Shown piece by piece: positions 11,622-23,351 of a DNA stretch of 64,000 nucleotides. Source of the DNA: Romanomermis culicivorax (taxonomy: Eukaryota; Nematoda; Enoplea; Mermithida; Mermithidae); contig CAWUHX010000119.1 in NCBI GenBank assembly GCA_963922205.1, positions 186,001 through 250,000 on the forward strand. The letters are read 5' to 3'. The notes under the pieces are model-generated. The model worked only from the letters and a program-made list of their open reading frames with translations. It did no database searches and was not told the DNA's origin. Positions within the stretch are counted from its first letter, which is position 1, and each line of letters opens with the position of its first letter. The position numbers and the translations under genes were made by a program.

Positions 11622-14600
11622 TGACTAGTTTATTGGAAAATGCCCCAATGGGACAGAAAAAAGAATATACCTGCTTGGATATTTGCCAAGCTAGAAAAAA
11701 GTGTGGACTAGATTTTTGAGAACTTGAGTAAAGTTTGAAAAATCCACTTTTGTAATATTGAATTTTGATTTTTCCTCCTTAAGAAATTTTTCATGTCTGT
11801 GTATAAAAGTATATTCTGCAACTTCGTGCACTTTGCCCTCCCATAGCATTGTATCAACCACAGTAAAATTTTTCTGAATGAAAACTATATGCAAACTAAC
11901 GGCTGACTTCCCTCAAATGTGGAGAAATGCTAAATCAATAGCAATATAGCATTGTAAGTCCTGACTGATCTGAATACATGCCTCTAACTCTATCTGAAAA
12001 ATAGTGAATGATCGGCATATTATAGTCATTTTGTTTTTTCCAACTTATGCCTGTGATTGAAAGTGCATCATTAGGCACTATACAAAACCCTTAGGTTAGT
12101 TGTACTAATCCAATCTAAGAAAAATCTGAATGTCTGTATTAAATTGTTGATCCTCAGTCGTGCTTCATGCAGGGTACCCAGGTATCTTGGTTACCTAGGT
12201 ATTCCTACCGAGGTCAATTTCAAAAACGAAACCTGGGTTCTACGTAGATATTCAGGTGACCTATTTACCCGGATTTCTAACAAGATATTGTATGGGTTAA
12301 GCACACTCCAATGTTAAGGTACTTAAATATGGTACTCAGGTTTAGAATGCAAAATAACTGGGAAACATGAGTGCTGTGAAGACTGGTTACCTAGATCATA
12401 ATATTCTCAAAGCACCAATTCTCAGCTTCAGCTAATCACAATGTCAAAATTATTTTCTTGCAGAACTAACAATCCTCACATCAGGCTTAGGATTAGCTAA
12501 TACAAAGGTACAAGGCCAAGTTCAGGAATTGCAGTTTAGAGACAAAAAAATTTGAGAAAATAGTACAACTCAACTATTCGAGATTGGGATAATCCTGATG
12601 GCATCGAAAATATAGCAAACATTTGATATCATTGACATGTTAGTGCAAAAACCGAGGTGGTTGCATTTTTGTTCGAGATCATCTTTGAGCTACCTTTAGT
12701 AGATAAGGGCCCTGGTTACAGCCATTGTGCACTATCTGTAAACAGGGCAACAGGATAAAGCATACAAAAATGTCTTAAAAAAGTTTTTGATTCAGCAATG
12801 AACATGCCACTTTGACACAATTATCATCGCCAAACTTAAGTCTCTAAATGGATGCATCCTTGATTTTACCTGAAACAAAATTGTATCAGGCACCCACATA
12901 TGAAATACCATTCGCCAATTATTCATCTCTATCTCTGTTAATGTGATGGGCAAACGTGCTCTGCTCTATGCCACGAAATCTTAATGTATTATAGTCCTTC
13001 TTGATCAACCTCTGCATTGAATTGTATGTCATACATTGAACAAAAAGTACACATATAGCGCCTGTTGAATGAAAATGCCATATTTTTAAGAAAATGTTTC
13101 ATGTCAATCTTATTTTTGAATTCCAGATGTTTTCCTCATCTGTATAATTTTAATGCTTGGCACACAATCAATCTAATTCTGTAGTAGTTTTTTCTCTAAT
13201 AAAACCTGAGTTGGATTTTATGCGTCAACCACAGTTGATTCCTGTCACAGTAAATTTTGTGAAAAAGTTCAATGCAGTTAGAAGCGTACATATGTGAGGG
13301 AAACAATTTTTAGTAAACTTTTCGAGATTTTTGTCCCGAAAAACCAGGGTCCATCTCTCCTGTGACCATCCTCCACTCGAAATTTCAGAGTTGCGCATGT
13401 ATGGTTGGAAGTAGAGATGCATGGAGAGAATTTTCGAGGGGGGAATTGAAAAGCAAAAAATTGATTTTCAAAAAAAATTCAACTTCAACCTGTTTTTCAC
13501 GTGTTTTCAGATTTTGAAAAAGTCTAGGGCGAATCTATTGATTTTTCCAGAGGCCATTCAGGGGTATCCATAGTTTTAGTAGAAGGGTTTACTCCCCTAC
13601 CCTATGTGCATCAATGATTCGTAGGTGTGCTGATGCACAACTGCAGAATATACTTTTCCACAGACATGAAAAATTTTTTAATGAGGAAGAATGAAAATCC
13701 CATATTACAAAAGTGGATTTTTCAAACTTTAACTCAAGTTCTCAAAAATCTAGTCCACTTCTTTCTCTAGCTTGGCAAGTATCCAGGCAAGTATATTATT
13801 CTTTTTTCTGCTCTATCGGGGCATATTCTAATAAACTATTTCACCTCTTTTAAGTGGTCCTCAACCATGCATGAAAACTTTCTTAGAAGCACATTGAAGT
13901 TTTAAATTTGGTCATCCTCACATCAAAGAAGCGATAAGAAACGTTTTAAAGTTACGAATTCCCAGTTTCGGTAAAAGTAAAAGATGTGTAAACTGCAAAG
14001 TACTTGAGACACGTTATAAACAGAGTGTAAATTGACCAGATCAATTGAATTCTCCATGGTTAAGAACCCCTCAACCCAAAAAATCGTAGAAATACCATTG
14101 TTTACAAAAAAGACAATTTTTTGTGGAAAATGACTGCGTCTATTGAATTCCCACGGTCAGAAACTCCTTCTCCAAAAATCGCGAAAATACGCATGTCTAC
14201 ATCCACGATAATATTTTGTGTGACGTGACTGCATCCATCGATCACCATAGCCGAAAACCTCTCCCCCAAAAAATAATTGCAGAAATACATTTTTTACAAC
14301 GGGGATAATATTTTTTGTGTAAAATCACCGCGTCCATTGAATTCTCCCCAGTCGAAAACCTTTCCCACTAAAAATTCATGAAAATACGCTTATTTACACC
14401 TGGGATAATTTTTCGTGTTAAATGACCGCGTCCATTGAATTCTCCACGATCGAAAATACTTGCACTCAGATATCCCAATGACGTCAATTGAAACTGCAAA
14501 CAATTTTGGCTCCAATAGTGCGTTATGCTGCAAAAAATTATTTTTCTAGCCGCAAGCATTAACAAAACTTCTGAATTATGCAGTTCCTGGAACTTTGGAT

Positions 14601-14945
14601 CACCATATAATTTAATTGAGGAAATGTTTCAAAAAAATGAAAAAAGGCATATGAGAGTTCACCCCCAAGATGCTTCGGCCGAAGTATGAAGCCTGGATAT
14701 GGCACACCCATTGTGGAGCATGGTGGAACTGGGGGTCCTAAAAAGTGCGTTTTTTGCATGTTTTTGGGGCCCACCGAACACCTCTTGCAGATAGAAGGAA
14801 ATGACAAAATGTACCCCATAGTCTGTCCCTATGTTCGAAATTATGAAAAAACCTAAGGTTCCAGCTCTTACCGTTTTGGCTCTAGCATGGTGGGACATGA
14901 ATTTTGGGGGAAAAGTATTTATAGGGTGATGCTATCGCACCACCT
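11622..14945 (-). repeat. Composite repeat copy B, inverted
   Basis: Read on the minus strand the order is module (14945 to about 14480), 97-bp array (14460 to 14030), linker (14030 to 13850), and fold-back segment (13845 to 11622). This is the same order as copies A and D. The left tip at 11622 begins ACTAGTTTATTGGAAAATG and the right tip at 13815-13845 is its inverted partner. Sequence at 13200-13640 is the complement of the segment that follows the left tip in copy D (about 53600-53880). About 2.2 kb of fold-back interior is present, more than in copy A. Confidence 0.75.
14030..14460 (-). repeat. 97-bp tandem array in composite copy B, about 5 units
   Basis: On the plus strand the complement phrase CGAAAACCTC or its variants recurs at intervals of about 95 bases between 14060 and 14450. 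Each is accompanied by complements of the TTTACAC and TGTAAACAA motifs found in the other arrays. Confidence 0.8.
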
Positions 14946-15094
14946 ACGGGTTTCTGATCTATTTTTTGCTGCATCTACCATTTCGAAATAAACCGACTTT
15001 AGTCGATTCAGTAATGCTTCTCGTTGAGTTGAAAATTAGTTGATAAAACCGATTTTCGCGCACTAAAGGTAAAATGGACTGAACTTCTCAAATT

Positions 15095-17440
15095 CAATTG
15101 AATCATAGGTGACGCGGACGCCCAATATGGTATACCTGGACCACCTTTTTCCCCCTACAGCCAAAAGGGTTACGGATAGAGGGATGCGGTTTTTTGCATA
15201 ATATCCGGCATAGATGCAAACTTGGGGAGGGCAAAGGTCATTGATGCTCTAAATTCAAATGTTGCATTGTGAAGTGCGAAAATCACACAAAAAATTGCCT
15301 TTTTGGGGCATTGTGCACCTGTAGGTTCCACATTGGGTATTTGATCTGAAAGTTTTATATCTTGAGGCATACATATACTAAATGACCTCTCGAATGCTTC
15401 ATATTTTTTGAAAATATCGACTGGGTCAAATTATATGAGTGACCAAAGTCCGAGAAACCCCTGAATTTGAAAATTTCGCATTACGCATCATTTGGGTCCA
15501 AAAAAACTTGAAAAAAACCTAGTCAGAAACAGGGTTGCTGTAACTTTTAGGCTAAGGGGGTTTTAGCTAAGGAAGTTGGTGGAAATCGCGATTTTGTTAA
15601 ACAATCGCCGGAAATCGCGATTTTCATGAAAAATGTCGAACTGTTTCCGAGGTCTTTTTAGGGAAGGGGCTTCGACCCTTGGGAATTCAATAGATTTAGT
15701 CACTTTAAAGAAAAAGGTTATCTCGGGTGTAAACAAGCGTGTTCTCATGATTTTTTGATGTAAGGGGTTTTCGACCACAGAGAATTCAATGAACGCAATC
15801 ACTTTGCACTGAAATTATCTTGCATGTAAAACAAAAATATTTCCGTGGTCTTCTTTGCGAAGGGGTTCTCGACTATTGGGAATTCAATGTATGCGGTCAG
15901 TTTACACAAAAAAATTTCCGGTGTGAACAAACGTTTTTCGTGATTTTTTGATGAAGGGGTTTTCGACTGCGGGAAATTCAATAGATGCAGTCACTTTACA
16001 CACATGAAATTACTGCGTGTGTAAACAAGCATATATTCGTGATTTTTTGGTGGAAAGGGTTTTCGACCGCGGGTAATTCAATGGACGTGGTCTTTTTACA
16101 TAAAAAAATTATCCTGAGTATAAACAAACATATTTCCGCGAATTTTTGGCGGAAGGAATTTCCACCATAAGGAATCCAATGAATGCGGCGACTTTGCGTA
16201 AAAAAATTATCTCGGCGTAAACAAACGTATTTTCGTGATTTTTGGTGGAAGAAAATTTTAGACCGTGGGGAAGTTATTGGATGCGTTCACTTTACACACA
16301 AAATTATCCTGCGTGTAAACAAACGTATTTCCGCGATTTTTAGGGTTGAGGGGTTCTTGACCATAGGGAATTCAATCATACACGTAGTTGGAGTGAAGTG
16401 TCATAGGGGCTCTCCAAAAATCGTCGGCGACATGGCTAGCCATTGGGCGACCCCCCCCCCTCCAGGATTTTCCAATCCTACGGCTAGCCATATGGTAGTC
16501 ATGAGGACCCCATATTTTTGGTCGAAAAAATACTGAAAGATGTCAATTTTTTGATGAAAATTCAAAAAATGGTCAAATAGTCGATTTTCTTGGCGCTTCC
16601 CGCCATGGATATATTTTTTACCGCTTTTAAGGGTTTTCATGCATGGTTGAGGCCCACTAAAAAGAGATGGACCAGTTAATTAAAAAATGCCCCGACGTGG
16701 CAGAAAAAGGGAATTTCCAGGCACGAAACTGGAGTGGAATAGATTTTTGAGAACTTGGGTTAAAGTTGGAAAAAATTTTGTAATATTGGATTTCCATTTT
16801 TTTCATTAAAAAATTTCCCATGTGTTTGAAAAAGTATATTCTGCAGCAACATCAACACACTACCAATCATGCATGTGCATCTCTGAAATTTCGGGGAGGG
16901 TACAGGGGGTGGATCCTGGTTTTTTGGCGTTTTTTGAGACAAAAAATTCGAAGAAAGTAGGCCAAAAAATTTTTTTCATAAAAAATTCATCAGTTTCAAA
17001 ACTCTTGGGGGAGTTTTTACTTCCCATGTTCCCCCTCACACATGCGTGCTTCAAACTGCGTTGAGCTTTTTTTACTAATTTTAGTGTAAATGAAACAAGA
17101 ATCAACTGTGGGAAAGTGACACATAGAATCTTTCTCAGTTTTCTTAGAAAAAAGGCAGCAGCACAAAGTCTTCTTAGGACTAAATAGATTGTGCTGGATA
17201 AATTTAATTCAGTCATTTTATATAACATATCGCATAGAATTCGCTCTGTAAGTTTTACTGATTTAGAAGCTATAAACAAATATATTTTCTCGATGTAGGT
17301 ACTCGAAATCAAGTTATCACAAGTGTATGTTAAAACTGTTCAACAAAACAGCATCATTCACTGTTTTTGATTCAAACTGAAATTTTCAGAAATAGCACTG
17401 TTTGCGGAATTGCAGATGGGAATCAATTTTAGTATTGTGT
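15095..17440 (+). repeat. Composite repeat copy C, left part
   Basis: A diverged module (about 15100-15540) is followed by a 97-bp array (15650-16375). A foreign-looking insert of about 230 bases (16385-16610, C-rich) and the linker come next. Then follows the left end of the fold-back segment (from about 16670: CCAGTTAATTAAAAAATG, then CCCCGACGTGGC), whose next 750 bases match 53415-54160. No right inverted end was found, so the copy is truncated near 17440. Confidence 0.7.
15650..16375 (+). repeat. 97-bp tandem array in composite copy C, about 8 units
   Basis: The unit marker (GGGGTTTTCGAC or close variants) occurs near 15667, 15768, 15866, 15959, 16060, 16159, 16256 and 16353, a mean spacing of about 98 bases. 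Confidence 0.85.
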
Positions 17441-17599
17441 TTTTGGAAACGTTGTCGGTTTTTATCTCCACTTCGCACTTTCTTTCACTTCACAGCCACA
17501 GATACCAGTATTGGGAGATGCACTGGATTGACGAAATTACTACAGTAATTTTGGTAATCCACTGTATCATTTCATCAATCCAGTATATCTTCTTTGCTA

Positions 17600-18950
17600 A
17601 GTGTCAATGAAGCTTGCATGACAGAGCTGGACAATTTAACCCTTGGAGCTACACAGCAGTAAGTGCTTTAGACGATGTGACTAAACTAGTCCAACAAAAT
17701 ATCCCTACCATAGCAACTGTTACCCAAATTCTTGGCCTGGTTGAAGATAAAACCAGAGAAATTAAAGAAAATAACTCGTGACTCCTCAGGGACCTTGAGG
17801 AGAAGCAAGTCAAACTTTCTGAAACTGTTCAACACCAAACTGTCACCATGTCTGCCACCCTCAATGCTTCAATGGAAAAATTCGACCTTTTTATTGATGC
17901 TACCCCCCTGTCCCACACAGAAAATCAAACAAGTAACCTCAATTTTCCTTCTGCCCCTAACACCCAAAGCAATCAGCTCGCTTCTCATCTTACCCCATTA
18001 TTCCATCTAATATTCCTCGCAGGTCCCATATATCAGCCATCCCACCCATAATTAAGTTTAAAAAAATGTTTCCGATCAATCCAGCCATTATAGCCTTTGC
18101 ACCCCTTCAATAGTCAAACAGGAACCTGTCCCTCCAAAATTCCCCATGACCTTTCCCATGCTGTGGTGCCTACTGGTTTTTATGAGTACTCCCTTCAAAT
18201 TTTACAAATAATTTTGGTTTTCTCCATACCAATATTCGTAACCTCTTACATCATGACAAGAAAGGCCAAACAGAGGTAATTGTCAAAAGTATGAATTCAT
18301 TGTGTATCAAACAGAGTACTCGGGATAAGAAATTGTTGCGATTTTTTACCCACCTCGAAAGGGAGTTCAGTTTTGACTTATGCAATTATGTCAAAATCAG
18401 CATGCTTCAAAGATTAACTTGCTATGCCCCTAGTGACACCATACAGGACATTAATGAAAATGAGGAAGCTGAGCATATGTTAATGTTCACCCTTAACCCC
18501 AACTGTGATAAGATGACCCTTGAATGTGAGCTAGAATCCATTCTCCCCAGTGGAGCTATAGATGCCACCGCGTGTCTCAGTCACATAATGAATTATTTCT
18601 AACTCCTTTTCCAAAATTAAGACCAAAAGTTTTGTCACCAAACGGTTATAAAAAAATTTTGGATGAAAATTCCAATTCTCTAGCAAATGTCTATTGGTGA
18701 TGATGCCCAAGAGTTTTCCACTGTCCAACAAGTTGTACCACTGTTTCAAAACTGAGGAAAATGTTTGATGGGACAAAAGCTGAGATGAGATTGGTACCAC
18801 AGAGCCACGCATTCTTATCTACCCAGATTTTCAACAACCACCTCCAACTCCCTCAAGTATAAGTCAAATATAAGTCAAATCAATGATCTACACACTCAAG
18901 ATTTTGAGCGAAATAATCACACATGCACATGGGGGGGGGGGGGGTTTGGG
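17600..18950 (+). pseudogene. Decayed coding-like segment, origin unknown
   Basis: Base composition changes here to noticeably C-rich sequence with coding-like periodicity, unlike the AT-rich flanks. One frame reads through TKLVQQNIPTIATVTQIL, then a stop, then a heptad-rich stretch (LLRDLEEKQVKLSETVQ) that looks like a coiled coil. After frame changes, another open piece (18291-18602, 103 codons) contains KKLLRFFTHLEREFSFDLC and ends in CLSHIMNYF. I do not recognise the family. The coiled coil could suit a Gag-like or L1 ORF1-like protein, but no nucleic-acid-binding or enzyme motif is visible. It may be a dead host gene, a dead element or a viral fossil. Confidence 0.45.
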
Positions 18951-19214
18951 AGAGTCTGGACCCCAGCGGATTCCACCCCTCAGCATTGACCAAAAATAAT
19001 GAAAGAAAATGAGGGAAGAAGAAAAAGACGTCATAAAAATGAAAAGGAAGTAGTTTGACAATTCTTCTGAACGAAGCATACTTGATTCCAAAGAGTATTA
19101 ACCTTAAGAAATGCTGCGCAAGTGCACACAATTTCTCATATTTGACCAATATAGACGTAAGAATTTGCTTCTAACCTATCTTTTGATCATCAAGAACTCG
19201 GTCCAAAATTTAGG

Positions 19215-19590
19215 AAATATTAGTTCCAGGTCCGGGTCAGGGTCTGGGTCCAAAATTTCAAAAATATTAGGTCCGGGTCTGCTTCCGGATCCAAAATTTC
19301 AAGAATTTTGTGTTCAGTTCCGAGTCCAGCAAAATAGTCGGGTAATTTCTGGTCTCATTTCGGGTCCGCGTCCACTATACTTTTCAAAATGCTTATCTGT
19401 GCGATATACATGAATATCTTAACACAATAAAAACAAGAGATGTAACGGGTCCAAAATTTTGAAAATATTGGGTCCGAGTCCAGGTCTGGGTCCTGATCCT
19501 AAATTTTAAGAGTATCGGGTCTGGGTCCAACAAAATGGCCAGGTAATATCAGGTCTCATTTAGGGTCCAGGTCCCCAATACATCTCTAGT
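19215..19590 (+). repeat. GGGTCC-rich degenerate tandem repeat
   Basis: Short phrases GGTCCGGGTC, GGGTCTGGGTCC and TCCGGGTCTG alternate with CCAAAATTTCAAGAAT-type spacers at 19224-19370 and 19440-19580. Two blocks with the same layout suggest one repeat family with GGGTCC-based units. No coding meaning. Confidence 0.65.
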
Positions 19591-19794
19591 AGGCGGACGC
19601 TGTTTTCAAATCGTGTGGCCGTATCAAATGCCCTTCCATATTTGTAAAACCCTTCCAAATAAAAAGTGAGAAAAATCACTAGTGTCGTCCAAATCATTTA
19701 CATAGAGCCCCTACTGTAAAAATTTTCACTCGATACAGACTGTAAGTCCACTTAGATTTTTGATTATCAATTTCGTTTCATTTTAATTTGGTTT

Positions 19795-20145
19795 GTAACG
19801 TCTGCACAATGAAAGAAAGAAAGAAATTTATTAAATGCGAAGAAAACATGAGAGTAAATATTTGTAATACAGAAAAGATCATGGATGTGACAAAAGCACG
19901 TTTGAATTGAGCTTTAAAAAATGATTCAATTAATATCGAAAGCAGGGCATATTGTTCCAACGAATGATCTCATCAGATAAGGAATTCCAAACATCAGTAT
20001 TTCGTAAGCAAAAGTTAAGTTAGAAATGTACTTCGATTTATACCATTTAAATGAGTTGAACGCGCCATAATTGAACGAGTTGAAGAAAAAATTATGGGAT
20101 GATAAAAATGCGATTCTCGAAATCTGATGATCAAGATACATAATA
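19795..20145 (-). pseudogene. 3' end of a CR1/Jockey-like non-LTR retrotransposon
   Basis: One minus-strand frame gives NTDVWNSLSDEIIRWNN (complement of about 19950-20000). This is the WNSLP.E-type block found near the C-terminus of CR1, Rex and Jockey-type reverse transcriptases. A stop codon follows it within a few residues and no catalytic YADD region remains. Downstream on the minus strand is a (CTTT)n-like tract (19807-19822), which could be the element's 3' tail repeat. A 5'-truncated dead copy is the simplest reading. Confidence 0.5.
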
Positions 20146-20334
20146 CTTATGTGTAAATCGTTTACTGTAGATTTATTTCACCTATGTACATGGACGATAT
20201 AGCCCTATTAATTCTATACGTTGTTTGCAAGTTCTAAGGGTTGTTTGATGCTTGTCGCAGTTTACGGTATGTATCCACACATGCATAACCAGCAAAACAC
20301 AGTCTGTATAGCACGCACGCTCAAGATCCGCAAT

Positions 20335-20650
20335 TAAATGAAACATTTTTTTGAAGCCGTAAGTTTACATAACAAAATTGTCAAATTTCGCGGTTCCCGA
20401 GACTTTGGGCAACCATATAATTGAATGGAGGCCATATCTAGAAAAAAATAAAAAATCGCATTCGAGATTGCACCCCCAAAATGCTTAGGTCGAAGTATGT
20501 TTCTTGGATATGGCACAGTCATTGTGGGGCATGCTGGGACTTGGGACCTTTAAGGTTCTAGCTCTTACCGTTTTGGCTCTAGAGGGTGGACATGGAAATT
20601 TGGGGTCAAGTATAGTATGGGTTGACGCTATCCCGCCACCAGTGATACCT
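20335..20650 (-). repeat. Fragment of the composite-repeat module
   Basis: The complement of this stretch matches the module of copies A and D, including the outer edge at TTGACGCTATCCCGCCACC (20622-20640) and GCTCTTACCGTTTTGGCTC (20561-20579). No array follows it. It confirms that the module can exist alone and marks its outer boundary. Confidence 0.7.
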
Positions 20651-20654
20651 TCAG

Positions 20655-21870
20655 CACAGGGAAGAACCTCTAACGTAAAAAGTATAAAAAGGAATGGTCG
20701 TACATTTTGTGGAACTTTTAAAAAATGCTTCATGACTACCATATAACAAGCGCACTCATGTGAAGCCTAAAAATTAGCACGTAGCCAAGCCATAGCATAA
20801 TCGATCATACTGAACCGGAAATTTTAGTACCATCTTACATGGATCATTATCCCGGAAGATACAACACATGCTGATGAGAAGCTAGGAAAGGAAAAAAGCT
20901 TAATGCCAATGTGGATGAACATGAATCATTGTGCATTCTCTGTGCCTACAGTACAGCTGTCCACATGAATTTTACATCTTTCGATGCTTTTCTTGCAATT
21001 ATTCTTACACGTCGGTCCCAAAAAATCTTGGCGTTTTCAAACAGCTTCCGCGAGAAACGTTAACCTACCTTTGTTCATAAGATAACCAGGATCGGCTGAG
21101 GAAGAAAACAGATACAAACGATAAATTTGTTGTAAATCTTATTAACATTCCGAATTAAATTCTCTTTAGAGCTGCCGAAATCAGTAGTCCACCATACTTA
21201 TGACATTTTACTGGAGAGTAAAATATTTAGTGGAGGATGTTCATTGAGATCTATGTTTTGATTCTTTGTATGCTTCTCGGGTGAAAAATGAAAAATAACA
21301 ATAAACGTGCTTGAGAGAACTAAAGCTCAGTAAACAAAGGTAGATGGACTGGCCATTCCTGAAATTGATAAAAATTGGTATATAGCATAGGTAGAAAATT
21401 TCAGAGTAGATCAACTTTTTTGTGTTCTCCAACGTTTGCTCCCAAAAGTGGATCATCAGAATCTGAAATTGACCAGTAATATTTTTTGTAGGATTATGCA
21501 CGATAGTCATTTTTTCACCGCCATTTGTCCACAATACTGTTGCTCCTGTCAAACTCTGAAGTCTTACTGTAGTTTTTATCCTTCTTACTGTGACTCTTTT
21601 TTATGCGCCTACCCATTTTTCGTTCCAATTATTTCCAACTTTCTTTTTCTGTTCCTATGTCATCACATCATCTCCTTTTTTATCTACATTCTCTTAGACA
21701 ATAATTTCTCGACAATTAAAACCCGAAATAACCTGATTTTACTTTTTCTTGGAATTAGAATTAGAATTCTAGAAATTAGCTCCAATTCTGAGAATTGGGG
21801 TACAAGGTCCGCCAAAATACAAGAAAAGCGCACAAACATCATCGATTCGTCATCGATTCACGTGTCCGCT
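20655..21870. other. Unassigned stretch
   Basis: I see no recognisable gene or repeat. A 194-codon frame (21436-22020) runs through pyrimidine-rich sequence and across the promoter candidate. Its translation has no family signature, so I do not call it a gene. Confidence 0.3.
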
Positions 21871-21879
21871 CAAGAGGAG

Positions 21880-21916
21880 TATAAAAAGATCAGTTCAGAG
21901 TGGATTCGCCAGTACT
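21880..21916 (+). promoter_or_regulatory. Candidate Pol II core promoter (TATA plus CAGT initiator)
   Basis: TATAAAAAG at 21880-21888 is followed about 30 bases downstream by CCAGTAC at 21909-21915, close to the YCAGT initiator known from arthropod promoters. The next 80 bases are CAG/CTC-rich, 5'-UTR-like, and lead to CCACAG|GTGTGT, a possible exon end at about 21978. It could belong to a host gene now disrupted by the elements to its right, or to a solo LTR. Confidence 0.35.
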
Positions 21917-22170
21917 TCATCTTCATTTCGCTCTCGTCAGCTCATCATTCAGTTGTCAGTCAGCTCGTCAACTCCACAGGTGTGTTTGAGCAACGTCGTC
22001 TAATTTGCATATTCTCCTGATATATTATATTATATTACATTATTGTTTTATATATTCTTAGCTATATGACTGGGTTATGACTACTGGGTTTTATCACATA
22101 CTACTATGCTTACCCGCTGATAATTCCACCGTGACGTCAGCAATCGTCGTTTGTTCGTCGTCTCCCTAGA

Positions 22171-22970
22171 GGCAGATTCATATTTCGTCCGGCATCCGGC
22201 GTCCAGCATCCGGCATCTGAAAAAAGTCTATTTTTAGATTTTTCATCCGGCAAATCGTCCGGCAATCCGGCACCGGATGACGTCATTTTTTTCCTTTTCC
22301 CACGCTGCCGTCTCATTTTTCTGCCGGAAGACTGAAATTTTGCCCGATGGGAAAAGTAGAAACAGTTTGTACTTTTCCGGATGCCGGAAAGCATATTTTG
22401 TATGTAATTTCAATTGAAGCGCGTGTTTGATTGATTTTTGCATATACAATGTATTCGAGAGATATCGATTTTTTAGTTGGCAAAATTTTTTGTTTTTAAT
22501 CACGGCGTTCCTTTAACTTTTGATTGCTGAGTATTTTTTATGTTTTTTTCGTTCTTGAAAGCATAATGTGCAGGGAGTCACATAAAGACTTTTTTCTAGG
22601 CGTAATTATAGTTTAGTCACGCCTATGGAAGACTGACAAATTTGACAAATTTGTCTTCAATAAATAGTACAAAATTGCTAGATCAAGCAAGTTTTCTTCG
22701 TCTGACATCGTAATAATTACGAGTAGACCTGGAAAATAATATTATGTATATTTTCCATACGCAATTTCTCCTGAAACAAAATATTGCACAGATTTCAAAA
22801 TATTTTAACATAGTAAAAGCAAGAATAAATTGTCATCCGGCATTTCCGGTGCTGGAAGAAGTATGAATTGCCATCCTATCCGGCAACTTGCCGGAAGCCA
22901 ATTTGCCGGATGCCCGGAAGCTAAAAATAGCTTGCCCGACGCCGGATGCCGGATGAAGTATGAATCCGCC
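22171..22970. mobile_element. Non-autonomous DNA element with CCGG-rich inverted ends
   Basis: The tips are inverted: GGCAGATTCATA at 22171-22182 and TATGAATCCGCC at 22959-22970 (10 or 11 of 12 pair). Each tip is followed by clusters of CATCCGGC/GCCGGATG for about 110-150 bases. The interior (about 500 bases) is AT-rich and non-coding. The superfamily is not clear from the tips, and I could not find an unambiguous target duplication. Confidence 0.65.
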
Positions 22971-23351
22971 TTAACATTCCTGCTCACTCTTTTTGGCGCC
23001 TTCTTTCTTCCAGTGAATACTGAAAAAGATTAGGTTGCAGTATACATCTGAGCACATTCTGAACTACAGTAACGATTAGCATAAGTTATCCCCTAAGCCT
23101 CAAGACATAAAAATAAACAACCCCCATTTAACCTCTTTGCACTCCTAAAACAGACTACAGTACAATTTAGTATAAAAGGCAGCTGAGTTTTTCTTGGAAA
23201 AACTATGTTGTCGGACAGCATGGTCATCTGTTGATGATGAAAGTCAAACAGTTTACTTTGATTTTTGGAAAATCAGTTTTTCGCATAACGTCAGATTTGT
23301 CATGACGGAAATAATTGCCGACAGGCCTCGAAAATGGTTTTTCAATGCCTG

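Noticed and set aside
21436-22020. 194-codon plus-strand frame as a gene
   Set aside because: The translation is a pyrimidine-tract artefact at the start and crosses the TATA box; no domain or conserved motif is visible.
22137-22503. Overlapping minus-strand frames of 85-86 codons
   Set aside because: They lie within the CCGG-rich element end and have no protein signature.
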